Assembly (NCBI GenBank): GCA_023052935.1 | Contig: CM041298.1 | Span: forward strand, 49,157,313-49,221,312 | Source: Piezodorus guildinii | Taxonomy: Eukaryota; Arthropoda; Insecta; Hemiptera; Pentatomidae | DNA: 64,000 bases | Direction of reading: 5' to 3' | Shown: piece after piece, positions 12,105-24,035 of the stretch | How positions within the stretch are numbered: position 1 is the first letter of the stretch | How the letters are laid out: every line of letters starts with the position of its first letter | Made by a program: the position numbers and the translations under genes | The notes under the pieces: model-generated | The model's database searches: none | Told to the model about the DNA's origin: nothing | What the model saw: only the letters and a program-made list of their open reading frames with translations

Positions 12105-12337
12105 ATATACATATTCATACACATGTATTTATTCATATATTTTATTAAATTCCATATTTTCTAATTATTAGAAGAGTTAAATATTCATTAAATCAATAGA
12201 ACTTATCTAATTTTTCTTTATTAAGTTTTTAATTTATGATCATTATAATATCATCTTAATTGCAACGTTTCACGGCGTTGCATCATCTTGATTTAAATCG
12301 AAAATGAGATTTAGCAATCATTAAAGATCTTTATTTA

Positions 12338-13194
12338 AACGTTCCTTAATTGATTTTAACCACGAAGGTTTGTAAAAGACGGGCGTTGCGCGCACCAGAG
12401 TTTGATAATTTCATACACATATATTTTTTTTGGAAAAAAATTATTATTTTCTAATTATGAAGTATCTAGTATTCGATTCACTTGGATGAACATTAAAGTC
12501 ATCACCAAATGCTCTTGAATTATTTATATACTTTTGTTTTTCTATCCCATGCATTTCAGACTGGTATTTGAGTGAATGCCTTCCATGAAATGATGCTTAA
12601 CGATAATTTTCTATTTATAGGTTACTTCACGTCCTTGTAGTAATTAAAATATTAAAAAAACTCTTCAAATAAATATTAATTATGACTTTAAAACCGCAAT
12701 ATATATTTCACAATCAAGACTAGGAATGATGGACATATTGATTTGGAATTGAAGAAGCTTGGTGTTTTATAGATGACTGCCATTGACATGTAGTGATGTG
12801 TGGTCGGTGATTCGAGTAGGCGATCTGTCACCACCTCAATGCTTCACCTAAAGTGATATTTGTCCAGCAAATGCTTCACTTATCACAACAGCTATATATT
12901 CTTCTATATAGTTTTAAACTTATAAATAAGCAAACTATTATACAATACAAACGTATTTTGAACTAAATCATACTTTCCTCAACGGCCTTCAGCGTATCAT
13001 TTATTTTACGTTTTACCTAGTAATAGATTTATTTTTCGAAAATAATTTTATTCTTAATTAAAGTATTTAAAAGTAGTTGAACTTCATGGGTTCCACTGTT
13101 ATATCTATGAAACCATTGAAAATATACTGATGTTCTAGAAAAAATAGTTATATCTATATAGACAGCAGTGTGGTATTCAACACTTAATGAACAG
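12338..13194 (+). repeat. Unit 3: 5' flank of the array unit without LINE
   Basis: Matches 1-874, with small differences near 12,905 and 13,090. It ends in ACTTAATGAACA, the TSD of the following SINE, so it represents the site before LINE joining. Confidence 0.9.
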
Positions 13195-13485
13195 GATCAC
13201 TTGTAGCTGGGTGGCTAGCATAGCAGCCTCCTATGCCAAAGTTCACGGGGTTGAAACCCGTGGGTGGTTTAATGACCCTAGGATTTTTTAATGAGAGTAA
13301 AAAAATCTTTAGTTATGCCGTCCTTCGGAGGGGAGGTTAAAAGGTGGTCCCGAGCCTGTGCGATGTCAGGTACTCGTTAAAGATCCCTATCCTAATAAAA
13401 CCTGGATAGGCAAAATTTAGGACTCCTACTGTAGCATCGTCCGATTAGCCACAGTAGCATAAAGTGACGTTAAATAAATAAACAA
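13195..13485 (+). mobile_element. SINE family S1, complete copy with 12-bp TSD
   Basis: tRNA-derived SINE. The A-box-like TAGCTGGGTGG and B-box-like GGGTTGAAACCCG lie ~40 bp apart near the 5' end, a ~200-bp body follows, and the 3' tail is TAAATAAATAAACAA. ACTTAATGAACA flanks it exactly (13,183-13,194 and 13,486-13,497). Other copies are at 15,371, 24,036, 24,564, 25,993, 33,920 and 63,598. Confidence 0.9.
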
Positions 13486-13499
13486 ACTTAATGAACAAA

Positions 13500-13770
13500 C
13501 GCTCAATCTGCAAGAGGCTTATCTTCATGTCTATCATAAGAACAATGTAGACTTACGGATTTGAGCTCTACTAAAAGATGGAATTCCTCCGGTATCCAGT
13601 CCTTAGGATCAAAATTCTTCGTAAAACACTCAATGTGCTTACTTCGTCACGAATAAACTCATCTACAATGATCTTAATGATCCATATGTTCTAAAACCAA
13701 ACCAGGTTCCAACTCCATTCCCATTCCACAAACACCTCACCAACTAGTTTCATTCCTTTTTTCTCTTCAA
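13500..13770 (+). pseudogene. Jockey-like LINE RT C-terminal remnant
   Basis: In broken frames this resembles the Jockey-clade RT C-terminus around the TYG-ELWG motif (here a degraded ACTTACGGATTTGAGCTC). The segment then matches nucleotide for nucleotide, with gaps, parts of 42,150-42,390 and 61,730-62,180. Many stops. Too decayed for a precise boundary. Confidence 0.6.
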
Positions 13771-14052
13771 CCTTGAAATCCACTGAGATTCTGAAAATAA
13801 TATTGCACGAGCCTTCTGGCTGATATCGTTAGTATAGCATAGGAAGTTTTTCTTCATTTTCTCTAAAATTTATTTTGTCCTATAGCAATATTTACTTGTA
13901 TTGTATTATCTATATACATATACAATAAATGAACCACCTTTTCCTTGGTGATGCATCACGCGTAAACGGCTTGACCGATTTCGCTAATTCATTTTTTTGT
14001 TGTTTTCATAACAGCAGGAAAAGGATCATAAGAAAGGACAAAAAAAAAAAAA

Positions 14053-14351
14053 CTTATACCACTACAATCCATTAAGAGTTTCGGGCTCAGTACATGTAGA
14101 GATTCGTACTGCTTCTAGCCAACGCCGTGCATGAGGTGATTCGCCGAGATCACGCTCAGCCGCCAGGTTTTCCCCATTTTTGGATACCTAATTTATAGAG
14201 GCTAGGTGTGCCCCAGGAGGATCTCCATACCCAGTATCGCTCCCCTCCCCGGCCGAAATAACAGAATAAATAATATTCAGCCACAGCCGGATTCGAGCCA
14301 GGGCCGGAGCACAGTAGACTAGCGCTCTACCCACTAGACCACGCCGCTCCT
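14053..14351 (-). mobile_element. SINE family S2, antisense copy
   Basis: On the minus strand it starts with an A-box-like TGGTCTAGTGGGTAG and a B-box-like GGCTCGAATCC, typical of a tRNA-derived SINE. The body (CCTGGCGGCTGAGCGTGATC, ACTGAGCCCGAAACTC) matches 34,392-34,678. Confidence 0.82.
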
Positions 14352-14404
14352 ATAAGAAATAAAAAAAGAAAAATCTTACTTTGGCTGTTAGTTTTTTTTT
14401 TTTA

Positions 14405-14419
14405 GTCTCTCTCTAATAA

Positions 14420-14469
<50 letters not shown>

Positions 14470-14670
14470 ATATATATAATATATATATATATATATATAA
14501 TATATATATATATATATTATATATAAGTTTGTGTTGTTCTTAGGTTTCAGTCAATGAATAAACAATTTTATCTATGCAGTGGTTTTATTAAAACAATTTT
14601 AAAATTGTTTATTCATTGACTGAAACCTAGAACAACACAAACTAAATTATCAACAGTCGAGAACTGATCA

Positions 14671-14706
<36 letters not shown>

Positions 14707-14742
14707 ATATATATTTATATATATATATATATATATATATAA
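14405..14742. repeat. TC/TA microsatellites around a ~44-bp-arm inverted repeat
   Basis: CT and AT microsatellites at 14,405-14,520 and 14,673-14,742 bracket a near-perfect inverted repeat (arms 14,527-14,570 and 14,600-14,642, loop ~29 bp). The DNA on both sides (13,925-13,985 and 14,745-14,800) shares a motif, GGTGAT..ATCACGC..AACGGCNTGACCGATTT, suggesting fragments of one AT-flanked repeat family. Confidence 0.7.
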
Positions 14743-15370
14743 ATGAATCCCTTTTTTCTTGGTGATTGGATCACGCAAGAACGGCCTGACCGATTTTTGC
14801 TTAGACATAGTTAAGACAAGACATCGTCTGTCGCGTCAGCTAGTCAAATATAGTTGTGAATTTCAATAAATAATACAAAACAAATATTTTATTTTTTCGG
14901 TGGTGTGGAAGTGAATATAGTGCGGCTTGCCAGTGGTAGAAATGGAATAAAAAGTTCTTTTGTGATGTAAATTTGATTGACTCAATAGTTCTCCAGCCTT
15001 GATTTTCGTTTTATTACTTCTCTTCATTTCACTATCAAATGTTATGATAATGTTGCTAAAAATAGCACGAATGAAAAATCTTATCAGCATGAAAAATATA
15101 CCATCAGTCAATAATTGTTTATTTTATACATTGACAATGATGTAGATCTTCATTAACAAATATTCCATCATATCTGTTCGATGAGTAAGTTGTGAGTCCA
15201 CAATTATATGTATTCATGTCTAGTTTTGAATGTACTTTCTTAGTGCATACAAATATAATGTTTATACAATATAATTCGTGTAAATATAATTCTTACTAAG
15301 AGTTTTGACTGTATGTTAAGTTATAGATAACGAGTGGAAAAATATTTTTTATTAATTTTATTACCATATA
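14743..15370. other. No supported gene
   Basis: Begins with the AACGGC..TGACCGATTT repeat motif also present at 13,955. The remainder is AT-rich. The antisense frame 14,863-15,111 has no recognisable domain. Confidence 0.5.
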
Positions 15371-15596
15371 TTTGTTTATTTATTTAACGTCACTTTATGT
15401 ACTATCAAATGACATGCTAAGTGTATCCAAATTGCCTATAACAGTCTTATAGGATGAATTTTAAAGTACCTCATCGCAATAACTTTTAAGTTCCCTAAGA
15501 CTGACAAGATTTTCTCCATTAAAAAATCCTAGAACTGCGGAGTGAAGTGTTTATGCATGGGGCTGTTACCTATGCCACTCAGCTAAAGTGATCCCT
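15371..15596 (-). mobile_element. SINE family S1, decayed antisense copy
   Basis: The minus strand begins AGGGATCACTTTAGCTGAGTGG and ends near TAAATAAATAAACAAA. The middle is strongly diverged, but CCTATAAGAC, TTTTTAATGG and ACATAAAGTGACGTTAA keep the family order. Confidence 0.7.
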
Positions 15597-15599
15597 ACT

Positions 15600-16720
15600 T
15601 ACTATATATATAATACATAGTAAGAGAAATATTCGATCTGAAATTTTTAATCCAGTTATAAACGGATATACTCGTTTTAAAGTCACCTGTGTCCATAAGA
15701 CAAGTCACGCAAAAGGTCTTTTTGTGTGTGGTGGTAAGTCAGCGCAAAACGAAAAGTTCCCATGAAACTGATATTTCATATTTAAGAAAATGTACGCCCG
15801 AGGTGTTACTGCAACGTTTTCACTCAAATCAGCTAGCCAGAAGAGCCACTTATACCATGTATTTTTCATTTATTTACGATTTTCTCAAAAACGGCTCAAC
15901 GATTTTGATTAAACTCGCTATATCGAGTAAAATTAGAGGGACTTTAATATCATGTAGGTTTCTCAAAATACCACTAATCTTTAACATTTTGAAAAAAAGT
16001 GGGTGTGCTAAGTACGAAATTGAAATTTATATTAACAACTGTACGTCCGAGATGTTACAACTTTTTCACTAAAATATGCTAACGAAGTGCTTTTATACCA
16101 TGCATTTTATACTTTTTTTACGACTTTTTTCAAAAACGGCTCTAAGAATTTTGATTAAACTCGCTTTTTATTTCTCTCTTTTTTTCTTATTTTTTTCGGT
16201 GGCGCGACAGGCCGTGTAGGTAAAATTAAATGGGCTTTATATCATGTAGGTTTTATTCAGACTAAAATAGCATGACAGGGCCTAAATGCCGAAATTTTCA
16301 ATTTTTTATCTCTAAAGTATCTTTAATTTTATATATTTTATCAAATTAACCATATCATCTGATCAGCATTGATGAAAAACGGCTAAATATAGAAATTGAA
16401 TGAATTTTATTAATAACTAAAGGACAAAAGAGCAAAAATATTTTTTAATGCCATTTTTTAGTATAATAAGAGTAATGTACATGTATAATATACCGCTGGA
16501 AATCTGAAGATTTTAGAATAAATATTATCTTATAAACAAGCTTGTAAAAGTTAATAGAGAGTGATGGAAAGCCTATAAAACTAACTGATTATTCTAGGTA
16601 ATAATGTAATCGATTTTTAATAAAACACCCGTTTCTATAGGAATTCAATTTAATTAGTTCTTTTCCCAATTTATTTTCATCTCTAAAAGTATTTAAAAAT
16701 TCTTAAATTATTTGGTTTTG
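15600..16720 (+). repeat. Repeat family M, copy with internal duplication
   Basis: Contains the family landmarks in order: ATATAGTAAG-like start, GTCC-rich segment, TGTGTGTGGTGGTAAG, ATATTTAAGAAAATGTACGCCC, TTATACCATG, AAACTCGCTATATCG, ATCATGTAGGTTT and CATGTATAATATACCG. The segment from GTACGYCCGAGRTGTTAC to AAACTCGCT occurs twice (about 15,790 and 16,040). The frame at 15,689-16,072 runs through repeat sequence and is not considered a gene. Confidence 0.75.
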
Positions 16721-16789
16721 TCAAATGAAATTTCCGTTTTCAAGGTAAAGGATGTTTATTAAAAATACGAAATGAAAACAAGATAATTT

Positions 16790-17407
16790 TATTCGAAGTA
16801 TTTACCTTCTTTTTCTACATATTTTACCCAACGTGACACCAACTTTTTTATCCCCGAACTGAAAAACTCTGAGCTTTGAAGTGAAACAAAATCTCAAAAC
16901 GCACTTTTCACTTGATCATCATTTTCAAAAAAGTTTTTCTTTGACGAAGTTGTCTACATTCCTGAACAGGTGGTAATCTGTTGGAGATAAGTCGGGAGAA
17001 TATGGTGGGTGCGGAAGAACTTCGTAGCCCAGTTCTTTCAATTTTTGCACGGTATGTTTTGAAACATGGGGTTTTGCTGCCGCTCAGTGAGATCATGAGG
17101 TACCCATGTATCGAGCTTTTTTACTTTCCTAATACACTTTAAATGTCTGGAAACGGTAGAGGCACTTGCATTTAGTTGTGCTGAGAGTCCTTTAACTGTT
17201 AGGTAGGGGTTTCCTTCTGCTGTATGTTTGAGGCAAGTGTTCCAAGTCAGTATCCTCAACTGAAAACTTAGCAAACCAACGGCGAATGGTCCGTTCATTA
17301 ACACCCCCTTCCCTAAACGCCTTGCAAATATTTCTAGCGGCCTCAGCTGCTGAATGGCCGAGTTTAAACTCGTACAAAAATATTACTCGAAAATCGCGTG
17401 TTTCCAT
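16790..17407 (-). pseudogene. mariner transposase, internally deleted and frameshifted
   Basis: Transposase of a mariner-family cut-and-paste DNA transposon. The start ATG is at 17,407. The first ~50 residues match the mariner N-terminal helix-turn-helix (EFKLGHSAAEAARNI, then NERTIRRWFAKF). A second frame carries the next DNA-binding part up to HDLTERQ. The sequence then jumps straight to the C-terminal region with the HPPYSPDLSPTDYH block, which holds the third catalytic Asp, so the central part with the first two catalytic residues is missing. The end reads into WVKYVEKEGKYFE-like sequence near 16,800, the usual mariner C-terminus. Full length would be ~345 residues, and about 200 are represented. 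It cannot be active. No clear terminal inverted repeats were found. Confidence 0.88.
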
Positions 17408-17459
17408 GTTCGTATTTGGAGGTATACTAAAAAGTGGGCAATTGATTGGGAAGCTAATG

Positions 17460-18425
17460 CTTATAATACAAAGGTAGAAGATTAGTAACTGTTTACTTTA
17501 AATATGTAAATATTCGGAAGAAAACAACTGAGACCTGCAAAATCCTTTATGTATTTCAGAAAATATAAAAACGGACATTTCATGTGAAACAACCCAATGA
17601 TTGTAAAAACGGGGCTAAGTGAAAAAAGTTCTCTTAAAAAATCTTCCACCATATTGTATTTGATTAGAAATCGAATAGAGAGTAAAGTTAAACTGTAGTT
17701 GATTTGAGAGATTATGGAGTTGAGGTCGGAAAAAATAATATTAAGTAAGTATAAATATTCGTGCAATAGTAAAAATTTCGTGATAAGATATGAAAAATGT
17801 CCTTTAGTTAGTTATAGTCCTTAAAATAATAGTTATTCATATTCTGCACCAAAACACTTTTATATGTTTTTACAATTTATAACCTACAGGCCTTGACAAA
17901 AAAAGTGCACACCACGGTTTTTCAAAAATTAAATGATATAATATTAATTCGTATCATAACCATGTTTGTTAACTTAAACCTATTACTCAAATTGGGTTTG
18001 TTTTTGTTTACTAAATTCGTGGAGTATTAATCACAAATCCTTTTGGTTTGGGGAGCATTTACTGCTCATATTCAACCAGAAGATGAACATTAATGTTTAA
18101 ATATATTTATATATAACTAATTAAAGAAAAAGTCCATCAATGGCTAAATTGAATTTTTCTAGTGAGGATTACTTTTTTTCGTAAGATAACGCCACCTGTC
18201 ACACGTCCCGTATTACAAAACCTCGTTTTTCAGGAAATGATATTTAATGTTTAAACTATTATTCTGATTCTATATTTCTCTAAAAAAAAAAATAATTATT
18301 TCACTAAAAACAAAAATAAATAAAATGAAAATTTCGTCTTATTAAAACTGTTTTAATCACAATAATATCTTTCTTACATGTATACAAAAACAAATTAATA
18401 TCATATATATAGCCCTAGATATTAT
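17460..18425. other. No supported gene
   Basis: AT-rich DNA with short frames on both strands and no recognisable domains. The antisense frame 17,482-17,766 has no known motif. Confidence 0.5.
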
Positions 18426-18429
18426 CCGG

Positions 18430-18987
18430 AATATAAAAACCGGTAGCAACAGTTATTGCTTCCAATGGATACATGTAGGACTGTCCTGACCTGTAGGAAA
18501 TGAAGCGGCAGATAGAGCTGCCATGATAAAACAAATTACAGAAGAAAATGCCAAAGAACCTCTCCAAGACCTTTTAAAATGTCTGCTGAAAGAAACAGTC
18601 CAGGAATGGCAGAATAAATATGACTGGGAGTCACAGTTTAAAGGTAAAGATTATTATCAAACCCAGCCAACCGTTAGCCTGATACCATGGTTCTCAAAGA
18701 TCCAACAACTCGATAGGAAAGAAATCGCACAACTAGGAAAACTACGGACAAACCATGGCTGCACAAAATTTTTTTTCAATTTAATGAAAATAGAAAATGA
18801 TTGCAATTGCGTAACATGCAAAGTCCCTGAAGACCCGCGCCACATTCTATTCCGATGCAGGAAATATGGGAAGCAAAAAGAAGCGGTGGTTCCCCTAGAA
18901 ACAGAAGCCATGTTTTTTCAAAAGTTAAATAAAAAAAAGTTTATGATGATCAAGCAGTTCTTTATTAACGTTCAGTGCAAAAACTAG
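18430..18987 (+). pseudogene. I-type LINE 3' end: RNase H tail and CCHC knuckle
   Basis: The open frame 18,523-18,987 (154 codons) plus upstream sequence in a broken frame. Upstream, WIHVG and then GNEAADRAA form the last catalytic block of an RNase H domain, which degrades the RNA strand during element replication. After a linker come LGKLRTNHG and a terminal Cys-x2-Cys...His...Cys knuckle (CVTCKVPEDPRHILFRC). This order is typical of I-clade LINE ORF2 C-termini. An A-run follows the stop at about 18,990, and a possible 3' UTR extends toward 19,250. The 5' part of the LINE is absent (5' truncation). Confidence 0.8.
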
Positions 18988-20740
18988 AAAAAAAAAAAAA
19001 AGTCACTTCACAGAATTTATTATTTTAATTGTGTTATTATTTTATTTTTTCTATCTCTTTTGAGTTACCTTCCTCTCTCATTTACATTATTTTATTTTAT
19101 TCTCTGTTTATTTAATTTATTAATTCTTTTTTATTATTTTTGGTTCCGTAACCTAAGTTTTTATTAAACTGTTGCAAACATGTATTGGCCATATAGGATT
19201 TGGTGTCAAGTCATGACGTCACTTGTATATATAAAAAAAAAATCTTTCTTTTTCTCCGTGAAGGTTTTAAAATATTTTAAATCTTTTATAATTTGTGATT
19301 AAAGGATTGAGTTTTTATTATTGTTGTTGTTGTTTTTATTTTAATAATTAATTATAAGCGTGTATATTCAGTCTCTTAAAGTATATATATGATTTTCTGA
19401 AGAATTTTAGTTATTATAAATATTTTGTCTTTTAGAATGTTGTCGGTTCATTCATGGCCTCGGAAGCCATTATGCGGACAGGCTGAGGAAGGAAATTAAC
19501 TAGGATGGCAGGCATTAACATTTATAGTGGAAGACTTTTTAGAGATGCTATGGCGGGGAGATGTAACCGATTTAATATTTCAGCCTCATACCAGCCGTGT
19601 CTCTGGGGTATACCTCCGGGTCACGGGCAGAACAGTGTAACATAACTACACCATGTCTCAGTTTTATAGTGCTAATGGGTTGATTAAAAACAAATTACTG
19701 TTCTTCAAATAAATATTTGTATTGTTATTTATCTGATATAAATTACAATTGATACTCAAGCCATAACCTATTGTTATTTACCGTCATTATCCAAATGCTA
19801 ACCAATTGCTCGATCCCAAGCTGATGCCATTCTTTAGGATAGTTGTCAAGAGTTCTGGATCGCAATTTCAACTTTCGCTAAATTATCAATTTATAAAATA
19901 GTCCGCACAAGATTCTTAGAAAACTGGTGAATTATCTAACAAAATATTTACAATATATAACCATAATATTATGTTAATATATACTGTAATAAAATATTAT
20001 GTAATAATTTGAAGTATGTTTATCATATGGATATTTTGGTGTTTTTAATGAAATATTGAAGTTAAATAAACTAGTAAGTACGCCATACAACTTCCAGATT
20101 ATGATCTTTCAAAAACCATTTATTAAGGACAAATATTCCATTAAGCCTAACAAAATTCATTTAATCACGAGTCGCCAACCAAGAGATTATGAAACTATAC
20201 CCAGCAAAATCTATTTCGAATTCTCTTAGGATTTTCTTCTGGAAAGTCTTGAGTCACTTAAATCGCGGTCGGCTCATCAGAATTGATAAGCGGTTTCGCT
20301 GGGAAATATTCTCTATATTACGAAAATTCCGAAACCTCTTCCTATTGGGTTAGAAGGTTATAGGTTTTCATTCGGATTGAGTTGCAGTCATATACCTTCT
20401 GGACGTTCCAACTTTTTCCCATCCCTGTTTCTATATTTTAATTTAGCATTTTCTTGAAAATATAAATTTAAAAAGAAGAAGCGTAGTTACACGCATTTTT
20501 CTTCTTTTTTTTTAGAATTATTAAAATTATCTATAATATTAAAAAATCTTGTACGGATTACACACAACTTTCATTTGCCTTGGTTTTTACAAACATTTAA
20601 GAATTAATTAATGAAGTTTGAGTTGAAATTTGCTTGAAGAATTAAATTCAGTTTCGTTAGAAAATTAATTTAATAAATGTCTTAATCAAATCTTTATTTC
20701 TTAATCAAATACAAAGATATACATTCCTGGTCATCTATTA
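18988..20740. other. No supported gene; one unassigned GC-richer island
   Basis: AT-rich. A distinct, less AT-rich island at about 19,440-19,690 contains CTCGGAAGCCATTATGCGG and TACCTCCGGGTCACGGGC. I do not recognise it and it has no second copy in the window. The rest (19,700-20,740) has no coding signal. Confidence 0.45.
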
Positions 20741-20747
20741 ATTTTTA

Positions 20748-21640
20748 CTTTCACTTACTATATATAGTAAGGGAAAGTATTTCGATCGTGAAAGTTTTCG
20801 AATTCCAGTTTTCAACGGAAATCCACATTTTATGGTCCCCTGAGTCCAAATAACCAAGTCCCGCAAAAAGGTCTGTGTGTGTGTGGTGACTCCCGGGCGT
20901 AAACGGTATGTCCTATGCAACTGAAATTTCATATTTAAGACAAATATACGCCCGAGACGTTACAAAACCTTTTTCATCAAAATGAGCTTACCAGAAGAGC
21001 CACTTTATACCATGCAATTTGCACATTTTTTCGATTTTATCGAAAATGGTTTCGACGATTTTGATTAAACTCGCTATATCGATGTAAAATTTAATGGGCT
21101 TTAATATCATTTAGATTTCATAATAAACGGTCTGACAGGGCTTAAATACGGATATTTTAAATTTTTTTTCTCTAAAGTACCTTTTATTTTGTTGATTCTA
21201 TAAAAATAACTATATTATCTTGTCACCACTGATGAAAAACAGCTAAATATGCAAGTTGAGCGAATTTGAAAGGCAACTAAAAGAGAAAACTGAAAACATA
21301 TTTTTTTAATGCAATTTTTTGTTATTGAACATAAGAACAGTAATATACATGTATGATATACCGTTGGAAAGCTAAAGATTTAAAAAAAATATTATCTTAT
21401 ATTCAAGCTTTTAAAAGTTAATAGAGAGTGATGAAAATAAAATAAAACTGATTATTTTAGATAATATAATATAATAGATTTTTAATAAAACACATGTTTA
21501 TATATAAATTCAATTTACTTAATTCTTTAATAGTTTCACGTATTTTTATCTTTTATGTATTTGAAAATTCCTTCATTGATTTTAAAAATGGAGGTAAGTG
21601 AAAGTCGTGTGTTGCCCGCACCAGATTTTTTTTTTCAAAC
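20748..21640 (+). repeat. Repeat family M, near full-length copy
   Basis: Starts TTTTACTTTCACTTAC followed by the palindrome CTTACTATATATAGTAAG, and ends GGTAAGTGAAAGTCGTG then TGTTGCCCGCACCAGATTT. ACTTTCACTTAC and GTAAGTGAAAGT are inverted repeats near the two ends. A short GT run sits at about 20,873. No coding capacity. About 890 bp, matching the copy at 28,603-29,492 throughout. Confidence 0.85.
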
Positions 21641-21889
21641 TACCGTTTACATAATTTTTTTTTATAGTTACTTATTACGTAATAGTTCTTTCTCATAAAG
21701 GTTAAATATACATATAGTATCTAGGGCGTTGATGACCTTAGGGTTTTACGCCTTAAAACGAAAACAAACACACAAGCAAGCTTCGTTGGAAACTTATGTT
21801 TTATATCAAATAATAAAACAATATAAAATTGTAATGTACAATAATCACATATGTTTATACAAAAATAACATATTTTTATTTGGTTTCAG

Positions 21890-22300
21890 TCCTGTCTATT
21901 AGTTTCACAACTCTGTATATAGGATAACATTTTTTCCGAAATCGTAAGCTTCCAACGATATATTATACATCTTTAAAAACATTACCCCCAAAAAATATAT
22001 TTTGCTCTTTTCTCTTTTAGTTATTTATCAGACTCTTTTATATTGTATATTAAACCGTTTTATTAATGATAGTAATTTAAAGGAAGAAAATTAAAAAAGT
22101 TCAAGCCCTATAAGAAAATATCAATCAGAATAAAACCTACATAATGTTAAAGCATATTAATTTATACATCAATACAGCGAGTTTAATCGAAATCTTTACC
22201 GTCGTTTTAGAGAAAATCGAAAAAATGACGAAAATGCATGGTTGCTCTTCTGGTCGGGAAATTTTGACGAAAAAGTCGCTGTGACATCTCAAGCATTTTT
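21890..22300 (-). repeat. Repeat family M, partial antisense copy
   Basis: Contains the reverse complement of the family's middle: TCCAACGATATATTATACAT, AAATTAAAAAAGTTCAAGCCC, CATCAATACAGCGAGTTTAAT and CTGTGACATCTC. Both ends are missing. Confidence 0.7.
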
Positions 22301-22339
22301 TAGTTGTTGTTATTATATAGCTTTGTCATTATCCTACAT

Positions 22340-22515
22340 ATTATAAATCAAGGATATTAAGTTGGGGAGAATATACAATCGCCTTAAGCCTAATATTTAG
22401 GCCGAAACGTTGACACAAATAAATTAAATTTGTACTTAATTAAGCGTTTTGATGACTGCACCCTTAATTAACTTCTCCCCAATATTTATTCGCAGTCAAC
22501 CATTATATCATCATC
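22340..22515 (+). repeat. PLE-3'-type short repeat, copy 1
   Basis: Contains TTTAGGCCGAAACGTTGAC, then GATGACTGCACCCTTAATTAACTTCTCCCC, the same order as in 38,860-39,030 and (antisense) 44,563-44,777. The hammerhead-like CTGANGA is degraded to CTTAAG-like sequence here. Confidence 0.65.
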
Positions 22516-23060
22516 AAGAATATTAAGCATTTATACGCTGACAGATGAAACTTAATACTAAATAATAATATACATAAATAATTGCTTTTTTGTATAATAG
22601 ATTAATAGATTAAAACAGGTATGCTATCCGTCAATTTAAGATATATTTAACAACGTAAAGTAAGGATCGTTGTGAAACAAGAATTAGAAGGTGAAACCTC
22701 AGAGAATTGATAAACCAAGTTCTCTTGATAGCTGTGGTGACTCCGGTTTAGGCTATTCTAAACTTTGTCTAATGTCACTTGACGCAGGTTTCAAAGCGTT
22801 TTGCTTGTGGGCATTTGAGTAAGGGTAGGGTTGGTGTTTTAGGACGATATATTGCAAGATGATTTAGCCCTATGTGGGTATCAGATCCTGCATTATCACT
22901 GCAAATTGATAATCATAAAGGCATCGTGATTATAATAATTAACATATCGTTTATTTGAATGAAGAGTGATACAGCACTAAATTTCGTTTTTAATACAAGG
23001 ATGAAAACTTATGTATTAAACGTTTAAGAAAACATCTTAGACTTTTCCTTTTAAGTATAC
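22516..23060. other. No supported gene
   Basis: Mixed-composition sequence without a recognisable repeat or frame. Confidence 0.45.
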
Positions 23061-23064
23061 TAAA

Positions 23065-23965
23065 AAAAGAAAAAAATCTGGTGCGGGCAACACACGACTT
23101 TCTCTTACCTAGGTTGTTAAAATTATTTTAACAACTAATAGAGTTCAAAAAGGTTTAAATAATGATATTTTGTTTCTTTGGAAAGATATGTTTTAGATTG
23201 AATAATTATATAAAATTCTTGTATACAACAATCAGTTATTTTATCTGCTTTTCATAACTCTTACATTCTACAACTTTGTGTATATGATAATATTTTTTTC
23301 TATTTTTTTTTAGCTTTACACAACGGCATATTATACATGTATATTACGGTTCTTATCTTTAAATTAAAAAACAAACAAAAACTTTTCCTCTTATCTTTTT
23401 CAGTTGGTTATCAAATTCACCAAACTCATATACTAAGCCGTTTTTTATGTATGCTAACAAAATGAAATGTTTAATTTTTCTGAATCTACAAACTTGAAGA
23501 TACTTCAGAGGTAGAAAATTTAACCTATCGGCATTTAGGCCCTTTCAGATTATTTCAATCAGAATGAAACCTACATCATACTAAAGTCCTTTAAATTTTA
23601 CATCAATATAGCGAATTTAATTAAAATTGTTTGAGCCCTTTTTGAGAAAATCGTAAAAAAGAGCAAATTCCATAGTATAAAGTGGCTATTCTAGTTTTAT
23701 GGAACGATTTTTATGGAAAAGGTTTTGTAACATCTAAGGCATGGACGCTCTTTAAATATGAAATTTCATGAAAAGTTTGATAAAACTCTTCGTTTTCACG
23801 CTAGACTTACCGGATACTCACACACTGAGACAGACCTTTTTGTGGGACGTGGTTATTTGGATTCAGGGAACCCTAAAACGTTTATTTCCGCTGAAAAATC
23901 AAATTCGAAAGTTTTCTCTTTCTCACTACTTTCCCTTACTATATGTTTCATATATAGGTGAGTGA
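23065..23965 (-). repeat. Repeat family M, near full-length antisense copy
   Basis: Starts with AATCTGGTGCGGGCAACAC and ACTTTCTCTTACCTAG and ends CCCTTACTATATGTTTCATATATAGG near the hairpin-like terminus. Internal landmarks (TATTATACATGTATATTACGG, GGCATTTAGGCCCTTTCAG, CACACTGAGACAGACC) follow the family order in reverse. The overlapping frames at 23,758-23,965 are repeat-derived. Confidence 0.82.
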
Positions 23966-24035
23966 AATTAATAAGTTTTAGTCTAGCTATAAATTCAATA
24001 TTTAAGAAATCGACATAGGTAATAACGCATATGTA

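Noticed and set aside
13195..13280. tRNA gene
   Set aside because: A- and B-box-like elements are present, but the sequence does not fold into a cloverleaf with a CCA-acceptor pair and it recurs with a 200-bp body and TSD, so it is a SINE.
15689..16072. 127-codon open frame
   Set aside because: It runs straight through repeat family M, including its internal duplication, and is not open in other copies of the family.
16600..16780. mariner terminal inverted repeat just downstream of the transposase
   Set aside because: I could not find a matching inverted sequence upstream of 17,407.
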